DNA of 17,741 nt from Salinimicrobium sp049687495. GTDB lineage: Bacteria; Bacteroidota; Bacteroidia; Flavobacteriales; Flavobacteriaceae. The stretch is from NCBI GenBank assembly GCA_049687495.1, contig JBAVJB010000143.1, positions 1 to 17,741 on the forward strand, in the 5' to 3' direction. Positions within the stretch are counted from its first letter, which is position 1. Each line of letters begins with the position of its first letter. The notes under the pieces are model-generated. The model was not told where the DNA came from, searched no databases, and worked only from the letters and a program-made list of their open reading frames with translations. Of the stretch, positions 7,528-14,039 are shown piece after piece. The position numbers were made by a program, and so were the translations under genes.

Positions 7528-7535
7528 TATCTTTA
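7528..7535 (+). promoter_or_regulatory. Possible -7 promoter element before the Gfo/Idh/MocA gene
   Basis: TATCTTTA matches TAnnTTTG in all but the last base and sits 82 bases before the ATG at 7618. It is embedded in the same 11-mer (TTATCTTTAAG) found before the universal stress gene. No good -33 element is visible at the expected distance, so this is tentative. Confidence 0.3.
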
Positions 7536-7617
7536 AGCACTAACCGGAAGACCACCCGATTTTGCCCTTTTTGAGATCCTTGTTTTGCTGAAATTTCAAT
7601 ACCTTCAAAACAAAAAC

Positions 7618-8664
7618 ATGGTCGAGATCAACACTGCCCTTGCGGGATTTGGAGCGGGCGGAAGAATTTACAATGCGCCCATCTTTTCAAGCGTTGATGG
7701 CTTTAGAGTCAGAAAAATACTCACCTCAAGTCCTTCGAATATAGAGGCCGCAAAAAGTGATTTTCCCAATGCTGCTGTGGTTTCAGATTTTTCTGAAATT
7801 CTTGAAGATCCTTCGGTAGATCTCGTCATTGTGTTACTTCCGAATCACCTGCACTACAAATACGTCAGGGCTGCTTTAACAGCGGGAAAACACGTGCTGG
7901 TGGAAAAACCTTTTACAACCTCTACTTTTGAAGCAGACGAGTTGATCAAGATCGCACAGGAAAGAGACCTTGTGCTAAGCGTCAACCACAATCGCAGGTG
8001 GGACAGCGATTCCAGGACCACCAAAAAACTTCTTGAAAATGAAATTTTAGGAGAGGTTGTGGAATATGAAGCACATTTTGACAGGTTTAGAGACAAGATC
8101 AAACCGGGCTGGAAGGAACAGCCAGAAATTGCCGGCAGCGGAATCCTCTACGACCTTGGCAGCCATTTGATCGACCAGGCGCTTAACCTGTTTGGCACTC
8201 CACAAGAGATCTTCGCAGACATTGGGATACAGAGAGAGGCTGCTAAGGTGCCGGATAATTTTCACCTGCTCCTCTTCTACCCTAACACCCGTGTCGTCTT
8301 AAGAGCGGGAATGCTGGTGAAGGAAAAAGGTCCCACGCTTAGCATTTTTGGCACTAAAGGCAGCTTTATTAAATACGGCGTTGACGTACAGGAGGAGGCT
8401 CTCAAAAAGGGCAAAAAACCAAGGGATCATGCTGACTGGGGAAAGGAGCCGCAGGAGATCTGGGGGAAGCTGAACACAACTTCAGAAGAAAAACTGCTGG
8501 AAAGCGAGCGCGGAGATTACCGGCTGCTTTACGAGAACCTTTATAATGCCGTTGTAAACAAAGCTCCCTTGAAGGTCACTCCAAAGCAGGCGCGCGACGT
8601 CGTCAAGGTCATTGAGCTGGCCCAAAAAAGCAGCAAGGAACGAAGAGCTGTTTCCTGGGACTAA
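7618..8664 (+). CDS. Gfo/Idh/MocA family NAD(P)-dependent oxidoreductase
   Basis: This 348-residue protein has an N-terminal Rossmann fold with GFGAGGR (G10, G12, G15) right after the start, followed by the APIF segment seen in the YdgJ/scyllo-inositol-dehydrogenase-like branch. The family EKP motif is at residues 96-98 (LVEKPF), where Lys97 is the conserved cofactor/catalytic lysine. The second domain holds DLGSH with Asp179 and His183, the usual catalytic pair. Such enzymes oxidise or reduce a sugar, inositol or related hydroxyl using NAD(P); the substrate cannot be predicted. I chose the ATG at 7618 because it puts the Rossmann glycine loop at its normal distance. An in-frame TTG at 7585 would add 11 residues (LKFQYLQNKN-type) not typical for the family. 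The gene is not in an operon with the permease that converges on it. Confidence 0.92.
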   Translation: MVEINTALAGFGAGGRIYNAPIFSSVDGFRVRKILTSSPSNIEAAKSDFPNAAVVSDFSEILEDPSVDLVIVLLPNHLHYKYVRAALTAGKHVLVEKPFTTSTFEADELIKIAQERDLVLSVNHNRRWDSDSRTTKKLLENEILGEVVEYEAHFDRFRDKIKPGWKEQPEIAGSGILYDLGSHLIDQALNLFGTPQEIFADIGIQREAAKVPDNFHLLLFYPNTRVVLRAGMLVKEKGPTLSIFGTKGSFIKYGVDVQEEALKKGKKPRDHADWGKEPQEIWGKLNTTSEEKLLESERGDYRLLYENLYNAVVNKAPLKVTPKQARDVVKVIELAQKSSKERRAVSWD

Positions 8665-8674
8665 ATTTTCAGCC

Positions 8675-9967
8675 TCACTTTTTCTTTCCAGAGCGGAAGT
8701 AAAAAATCACGGCACCGCAAATCAAAGCCAAAGCTCCGGCAATGAGATTTTCCATAGTCGTGCTGATGAGGAAGATCAAACAGATCAATAAAGCAATCAC
8801 AGGAATTGTATAGCCCCCGGGAAGACGTACAGCATTAGGATTATTCGGGAAGCGTTTTCTCAAGACAGGCAAGGCAGCAACAGTTCCCACGTATGTCGCG
8901 AGACGGGCGATAATAGAAAGCATTGCCAGACCCACGAAAGATCCCGAAAGAGCCAGGGCCAATGCCAAACCTGACTGAACAAGAATGGCAACTGCCGGGG
9001 TTCGATACTTTGGATGAACTTTGGCTAAAGCTTTAAAGCCATAGCCATCTTTGGCTAAAGCATAAAGATATCGAGGACCAATAAGGGTGGTGTTTCCAAC
9101 ATTTCCGAAGATAGACACCATGGCGCCAATGGTCATCACCAAAGCCATTCCTGCACCTGCAAAGTAGGCTCCGGAGTCGGCTAGCGGAGATTCGGACTGC
9201 TGTAGTGCCGGGTAAGTGCCTACAGCCACGAACTGCACCAGGGTATAAATAATCGTTACCAGCAATACCATGATGAGCAAGGCAAAAGGCACATCTTTTT
9301 TAGGGTTTTTGTACTCTCCGGCAGCTGCAGGGGCATTTTCAAAGCCCACGTAAGCAAACAGCAACAACAAAACCGCTTCAGATAAAGATTCGAAACTTAC
9401 AGAAGGGCTGTCAATATTGATCAAATCGAGATCAACGTAGAATATTCCTATTCCAATAAAAGCTACCAGGGGAATAGATTTTGCAATTGTTAGAAAAACT
9501 GCCGTTTTAGCTCCCTGTTTTACCCCTATGATATTGATCCAGGTAAGAAATGCCAGGGAAGCAGTAATGACCAGAACCCGACCCCAACCTTCGGAAGCCT
9601 GCGGCCAAACATAGCTGCACGCCAAAGCAAAACCCACTGAAAGTGAAGCGACAGAGGTAACCCTCGCAAGCCAGGTCATCCAGCCCACTTCAAAGCCTAT
9701 GAATTCCCCAAAAGCCTCCCGGGTATATAAGTAAGCGCCTCCCGGTTCATCAAAATAACTGGAAGCTTCAGCAAAACAGAGTACCAAAATAGCCACTGCA
9801 CAACCTGCGAGAAAAACCGCCCATATACTGGCGCCGCCCAGTAATACTGCCGCTGCTGCCGGTAATAGGAACACTCCACTACCAATAACGTCATTTATGG
9901 AAAGTCCCACAATTTGCCATCGGGACACTGTTCGCACCAAATTAGGTGAAGATTTATCGTTCTTCAT
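8675..9967 (-). CDS. APC superfamily amino acid permease
   Basis: This 430-residue polytopic inner-membrane protein has about 12 hydrophobic segments. The first membrane helix carries the APC hallmark NDVIGSGVFLLP (residues about 25-36), the broken-helix substrate and ion site. FDEPGGAYLYTREAFG (about 72-87) is the conserved loop before helix 3, and FAYVGFENAPAAAGEYKNP (about 204-222) is the family helix-6 region and following loop. It most likely imports or exchanges an amino acid or amine by cation symport or antiport; the substrate is not readable. It ends in a basic tail (RSGKKK). Its stop lies only 10 bases from the stop of the convergent oxidoreductase, with no independent terminator between them. 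A -7 promoter element is seen at 10061-10068. Confidence 0.92.
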   Translation of the reverse strand: MKNDKSSPNLVRTVSRWQIVGLSINDVIGSGVFLLPAAAAVLLGGASIWAVFLAGCAVAILVLCFAEASSYFDEPGGAYLYTREAFGEFIGFEVGWMTWLARVTSVASLSVGFALACSYVWPQASEGWGRVLVITASLAFLTWINIIGVKQGAKTAVFLTIAKSIPLVAFIGIGIFYVDLDLINIDSPSVSFESLSEAVLLLLFAYVGFENAPAAAGEYKNPKKDVPFALLIMVLLVTIIYTLVQFVAVGTYPALQQSESPLADSGAYFAGAGMALVMTIGAMVSIFGNVGNTTLIGPRYLYALAKDGYGFKALAKVHPKYRTPAVAILVQSGLALALALSGSFVGLAMLSIIARLATYVGTVAALPVLRKRFPNNPNAVRLPGGYTIPVIALLICLIFLISTTMENLIAGALALICGAVIFYFRSGKKK

Positions 9968-10060
9968 CGGATAAAATTTTTCTTGGTGGAACTGCTGGGG
10001 GTGCTATTTTTTATCATTTAAGTGCTGAGGTTTGTAAAGATGTTTTGGCAATCTTGCTCT

Positions 10061-10068
10061 CAAATATA
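10061..10068 (-). promoter_or_regulatory. -7 promoter element for the APC permease
   Basis: Read on the minus strand this is TATATTTG, an exact TAnnTTTG match and identical to the element before the PAS sensor. It lies 94 bases upstream of the permease start (9967). At the -33 position only a T-run is seen, without a clear TTTG. Confidence 0.45.
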
Positions 10069-10300
10069 TAAAGATTGAAAGATTAAAAGCTGCCTAATTT
10101 TATTAAGAAGTTTTTTATGCCTTTAGTCACCCAAAATACAGACAAATTCGGCATAAAATGATGTAGCTATTGCTCCTGATGTTGAAAATTTGAGCACGCA
10201 GCTGCTTGTATCACCCTCACTACCAGGGTTCCAAAATTTGAAAAAACGCTATATGACTGGTTTTTAACCTATCTTTTTACGCTATTTCTTTTTTAGATAC

Positions 10301-10308
10301 TACCTTTG
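10301..10308 (+). promoter_or_regulatory. -7 promoter element for the potassium uptake operon
   Basis: TACCTTTG is an exact match to TAnnTTTG. It lies 158 bases before the TTG start of the TrkH-like gene. The upstream -33 element is weak (T-run at 10274-10278). A second, poorer candidate, TACCTTTC, lies at 10418-10425, so which one is used is uncertain. Confidence 0.4.
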
Positions 10309-10466
10309 CTCTATTCTTTGTGTACTTCACAATATGATCAATAGAAAAAATTTTTCATTATGCCGGGCATAGATCCCTTGTGTTTTTCATCATCACTTTT
10401 TGCGGGCTCTAATAGTATACCTTTCTTTAGCCCTTTGAAAAAGAAATATTCTAAACCACTTGAACA

Positions 10467-12257
10467 TTGAACTTTTTTAAGTTTCAAAATCAGGAGAAAG
10501 TCGAAAAAAGCCTGAGCTACCTTAGAAGGTTTTCATTTTGGCTGAGCTTTGTGGCAGTTTGCCTGGTCATTTTTGACCTGGGTTTTAGTCACCGCTCCAG
10601 AACCGAACTCTATCTCCGGGATTTTTACCTGCTGGCGCTGTTCGTGGGAACAGCTACCATTCTCGTTCGCTATGGAGCCTCGCGAGAAAAATTCCCCTTA
10701 AAAGTCAAGGTCTTTGACGGCGCTATCTTCCTGCTGTTCTCAATGCTGCTCTTCGTGGAGTCGGGTAGCTTATTTGAAAGCGTGCCGTTCCTGGAATCCC
10801 TTAACCACATGGGCTGGGTGTATTTGGCAATGTTCATTTACTTTATCAGGGAATCTTCGGCTTTACGCGTAAATATTAGCCGGGAACACCTCAACCCTGC
10901 GCAGCTGTTCATTGTAAGCTTTATTAGCCTTATCGTGCTGGGGACTTTGCTGCTGCTGTTGCCGCGTGCCACATATGACGGCCTTTCTCCTTTAGATGCA
11001 TTATTTACCTCTACCAGTGCCGTGTGTGTAACAGGCTTGATCGTGGTAGATACAGGTTCTTATTTTACACAATTCGGGCAGACGATCATCCTCATCCTTA
11101 TCCAGCTTGGCGGATTGGGCATCATGACCTTTGCCAGTTATTTCAGCTATTTCTTCCGCGGAAAAAGTTCTTATGAGAACCAGATCATGCTGAGGGATAT
11201 GACAAATTCAGAAAAGATTGGAGAGGTATTTAGCGTGCTTAAAAAGATCGTGCTGCTCACTCTTGGTATTGAACTCGTAGGTGCCGTGCTGGTATTTTTC
11301 ACCATAGATAAAAGCACGATCTCGGGGATCGGGGAACGCATGTTCTTTTCGGTTTTTCACAGTATTTCAGGTTTTTGTAACGCTGGATTTTCCACCTTAC
11401 AAAACAGCCTCTATGAACCGGAATTCAAGTTCAATTACCCCATGCAACTGATCATTGTTGCGCTGTTCATCCTCGGCGGAATTGGATTTCCTATCCTGTT
11501 CAACCTCTATAAATACTTTGTTTACTACATAAAAAATCAGTTTCTAAAAATTCGTCATCCTGAGGAGTCGCGCTACATTCCATGGGTGATCAACCTCAAC
11601 ACCAGGATCGTATTGGTGACCACAGGGGTTCTGCTGGCGGTAGGAACCATTCTTTTTTACTTTTTTGAATACAATAATACCCTGGCCGAGCACTCTGCCT
11701 TCGGAAAGGTGGTAGTTTCCTTTTTTGGTGCTGCCACGCCCAGGACGGCAGGATTCAATTCCGTAGACATGTCTGCCCTCAATTTTTCCACGGTGATGAT
11801 CATCTTCATCCTGATGTGGATAGGGGCCTCCCCGGGATCTACCGGAGGTGGTATTAAGACCACCACTTTTGCTCTGGCAACGCTGAACTTCTTCAGTCTT
11901 GCCCGCGGAAAAGACCGCGTAGAAGTTTTTCGCAGGGAGATCTCAGATCTTTCTGTGCGCCGCGCCTTCGCCATTATCGCCCTCTCGCTCATGGTGATTG
12001 GGACAGCTGTTTTTCTTATTGCCTCTTTTAACGATGATATGACCCTGTTAAGCATTGCCTTTGAGTGCTTTTCAGCATACAGTACGGTGGGGCTTAGTGT
12101 GGGGATTACACCTTATCTTAGCGACGCCTCAAAACTGGTCATTATCGCGACCATGTTTATTGGAAGGGTCTCTATGTTGACCATTCTCATCGCCCTTTTG
12201 AGGCGTGTAAAACACCTCAACTACAAGTATCCTAAAGAGGAGATTTTAATGAACTAA
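10467..12257 (+). CDS. trkH: TrkH/KtrB-family potassium uptake pore subunit
   Basis: This 596-residue inner-membrane protein is the K+-translocating subunit of a Trk/Ktr system. Four pore loops are visible with their filter residues: SAVCVTGL (188-190 region), GFCNAGFS (G307), RTAGFNS (G429) and STVGLSVG (G542). The GASPGSTGGGIKTTTF segment near residues 452-467 is the strongly conserved intramembrane loop before the last TM pairs. The first ~130 residues add membrane helices before the core, making it longer than KtrB (about 450 residues) and E. coli TrkH (about 480). The start is a TTG at 10467, two codons after an in-frame TGA; no ATG occurs until well inside the membrane region, so the TTG start is the best choice. 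The regulator gene follows 12 bases downstream. Confidence 0.93.
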   Translation: MNFFKFQNQEKVEKSLSYLRRFSFWLSFVAVCLVIFDLGFSHRSRTELYLRDFYLLALFVGTATILVRYGASREKFPLKVKVFDGAIFLLFSMLLFVESGSLFESVPFLESLNHMGWVYLAMFIYFIRESSALRVNISREHLNPAQLFIVSFISLIVLGTLLLLLPRATYDGLSPLDALFTSTSAVCVTGLIVVDTGSYFTQFGQTIILILIQLGGLGIMTFASYFSYFFRGKSSYENQIMLRDMTNSEKIGEVFSVLKKIVLLTLGIELVGAVLVFFTIDKSTISGIGERMFFSVFHSISGFCNAGFSTLQNSLYEPEFKFNYPMQLIIVALFILGGIGFPILFNLYKYFVYYIKNQFLKIRHPEESRYIPWVINLNTRIVLVTTGVLLAVGTILFYFFEYNNTLAEHSAFGKVVVSFFGAATPRTAGFNSVDMSALNFSTVMIIFILMWIGASPGSTGGGIKTTTFALATLNFFSLARGKDRVEVFRREISDLSVRRAFAIIALSLMVIGTAVFLIASFNDDMTLLSIAFECFSAYSTVGLSVGITPYLSDASKLVIIATMFIGRVSMLTILIALLRRVKHLNYKYPKEEILMN

Positions 12258-12269
12258 AGAATTTAGATT

Positions 12270-12965
12270 ATGAAATATTTAATTATTGGACTGGGAAATT
12301 TTGGCGCCTCGCTTGCCGAGAAGCTTACCGAAATGGGTAACGAAGTCATTGGCGTTGATATTAGCATGACCAAGGTGGAGGCCATAAAAGACAAGATCAC
12401 TCATGCCGTTAATCTTGATTCTACAGATATTACTGCTGTTTCTAACCTTCCGCTGAAGGATACAGATGTGGTCATCGTGGGGATTGGAGAAGATAAGGGC
12501 GCTAATATTATGGCCACAGCGCTGATGAAGCAGCTGCACGTAAAAAGGCTTATTAGCCGCGCAGTTTCTCCTTTACAGGAGATGGTGCTGGAAGCTATGG
12601 GCGTTGACGAGATCATTCATCCCGAAGAAGAGACTGCCGAGAGATGGTCAAAAAAGCTGAATTTGCAGGGGGTTGTTGATTCTTTCGAGGTGAACAGGGA
12701 CTTTAGTATTGTGGAGACCACCGTGCCAGAAGAATACGACGGCCGAACTTTAGAAGAAGTAGGCCTTAAGCGCAAATATGACGTGATCGTACTTACCACC
12801 ATCAAATATTCACAGGAGAAGAACCAGCTGGGCGCCATTAGAGATGTTACCAACGTCCAGGGGGTTGCCAGTGCCAGGACCGTACTTCACAAAGAAGACC
12901 TCATGGTGCTTTACGGCCACAACAAGAACATCAAAAAACTTCTGAAAGACCAGAATAAATATTAA
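12270..12965 (+). CDS. trkA: KtrA/TrkA-type RCK regulatory subunit of potassium uptake
   Basis: This 231-residue cytoplasmic protein has one RCK unit. The Rossmann half (about 1-130) contains GLGNFG at residues 7-12 and Asp30 at the end of the second strand (VIGVD), indicating NAD(H) or ATP/ADP binding. The C-terminal half (about 145-220) is the RCK_C/TrkA_C domain. A single RCK unit of this length is the KtrA arrangement, whereas E. coli TrkA has two in tandem (about 458 residues). It should form the ring that gates the membrane subunit encoded immediately upstream, with which it shares an operon. It is followed directly by a long hairpin terminator. Confidence 0.93.
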   Translation: MKYLIIGLGNFGASLAEKLTEMGNEVIGVDISMTKVEAIKDKITHAVNLDSTDITAVSNLPLKDTDVVIVGIGEDKGANIMATALMKQLHVKRLISRAVSPLQEMVLEAMGVDEIIHPEEETAERWSKKLNLQGVVDSFEVNRDFSIVETTVPEEYDGRTLEEVGLKRKYDVIVLTTIKYSQEKNQLGAIRDVTNVQGVASARTVLHKEDLMVLYGHNKNIKKLLKDQNKY

Positions 12966-12969
12966 AAGA

Positions 12970-13006
12970 AAATACCTCTCAAAAATGACATTTTTGAGAG
13001 GTATTT
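12970..13006. terminator. Bidirectional terminator between ktrA-like gene and SDR operon
   Basis: A perfect 16-bp inverted repeat (left arm 12970-12985, right arm 12991-13006) encloses the loop TGACA. It begins 5 bases after the trkA stop and ends 11 bases before the stop of the convergent SDR gene. Read on the minus strand it is followed by TTTTCTTTT, so it should terminate the minus operon well; on the plus strand the T-run is shorter. An 18-base part of it recurs inside the PAS gene (5071-5088). Confidence 0.92.
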
Positions 13007-13016
13007 AGCTTCCGGG

Positions 13017-14030
13017 TCAACATTTATCTTTACAGTTATTGCTTCCAAAGGCACTGAAAAGCAGGCCTACAACTGCTGCTCCCGCGACAAGCGCGAGGCT
13101 TTTTCGGTTATCGTACAACTTATCATACACGCTGTAATCCTGGGCCTGTTCTCCAAAGCCCCCGTAGATCCCCTGGTCTCCCGGGACCGGGTCCCACAGG
13201 TTGTTCTGCCTGTTTTCCTCTTCCGGTTCATTGGTTAACTGGCCTTCAATGCCTTTCTTGGCCATGTAATGGTCAAGGAATTCGGGAACCAGTTTATTAC
13301 CCCAAACGGTCTGCACCGTGGAGAATCCTACCATGCGCAGCCTTTCGCCTGTTTCGGCCACTTCGGCTACCACTCTTGCAGCAACTTCGGGCTGGAAGAT
13401 CTTGCCCATTGGTTTCGGTTTTTTGTCGAACCTCGTTTTCACCCAACCAAATTGAGTAGTGTTCATCGCGGGTAAATGCACAATGGAAAGATCAATATCT
13501 ATATTATCGTGAAAGAGTTCCGCACGAAGTGATTCAAAAAAGCCCTGAATGGCATGTTTTGCGGCGCAGTAAGCCGATTGCAACGGAATTCCGCGATAAG
13601 ATAATGCCGAGCCGATCAAAATGATCTTTCCGCGGTTACGGGGCTTCATTTTGTGCAGCGCCGCCAGAGTTCCGTAGACCTGTCCCAGGTAAGTTACCTT
13701 AGTCACCCGGTCGTACTCCTTAGGCTGCATATCTATAGCTTTACTAAAAACGCTCACCATCGCATTATTGATCCAGATGTCGATAGGGCCAATATGTTCT
13801 TCGGCATAATCGGCAGCCGCTTCCATGGCAGAGGCATCGGCCACATCGGCCTCGTAGATCCAGGCCTCTCCGCCGGCTTCTTCCACGTCTCTTTTAGCAC
13901 CTTCCAATCCGTCCCTTCCGCGGGCGATCAAAAGGATGCGGTCCCCATGTTTTGCAAATTCGATTGCGGTGGCACGGCCTACTCCGGCCGATGCTCCAGT
14001 AATCACTACTACTCTGTTCTTCTTTTTCAT
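13017..14030 (-). CDS. Short-chain dehydrogenase/reductase with C-terminal membrane segment
   Basis: This 337-residue protein has a complete classical SDR domain at about 1-260: the cofactor loop TGASAGVG (11-18), NNA (88-90), catalytic Ser141, and Tyr154/Lys158 in YCAAK. Arg36-type basic residues after the second strand (LIARGRD) suggest NADP(H). Most classical SDRs stop near residue 250. Here an acidic and polar linker (about 262-308, including NEPEEENRQ) leads to a hydrophobic segment at about 311-329 (SLALVAGAAVVGLLFSAFG) and a short NNCKDKC tail. I read this as an enzyme anchored to the membrane by its C-terminus. The gene is last in a minus-strand operon, 9 bases after the FAD/Fe-S dehydrogenase. 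The substrate is unknown; the context suggests a keto or hydroxy intermediate of the same pathway. Confidence 0.92.
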   Translation of the reverse strand: MKKKNRVVVITGASAGVGRATAIEFAKHGDRILLIARGRDGLEGAKRDVEEAGGEAWIYEADVADASAMEAAADYAEEHIGPIDIWINNAMVSVFSKAIDMQPKEYDRVTKVTYLGQVYGTLAALHKMKPRNRGKIILIGSALSYRGIPLQSAYCAAKHAIQGFFESLRAELFHDNIDIDLSIVHLPAMNTTQFGWVKTRFDKKPKPMGKIFQPEVAARVVAEVAETGERLRMVGFSTVQTVWGNKLVPEFLDHYMAKKGIEGQLTNEPEEENRQNNLWDPVPGDQGIYGGFGEQAQDYSVYDKLYDNRKSLALVAGAAVVGLLFSAFGSNNCKDKC

Positions 14031-14039
14031 AATTATATT

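Larger units (their letters stand above)
9968..10466. other. 499-base gene-free divergent regulatory region
   Basis: This A+T-rich stretch separates the divergent permease and potassium uptake genes. It contains a -7 element for each direction (10061-10068 minus, 10301-10308 plus). A short inverted repeat, TATGCC-G-GGCATA, at 10359-10371 may be an operator. I found no open reading frame, RNA gene or recognisable riboswitch. The plus-strand leader implied by the promoter at 10301 is about 150 bases long. Confidence 0.6.

Noticed and set aside
7509..7617. A possible missing HATPase domain or frameshift after the PAS gene
   Set aside because: I looked for N-box or G-box remnants in other frames between 7509 and the next gene and found none. 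The space is only about 110 bases, so no degraded kinase domain is hidden there.
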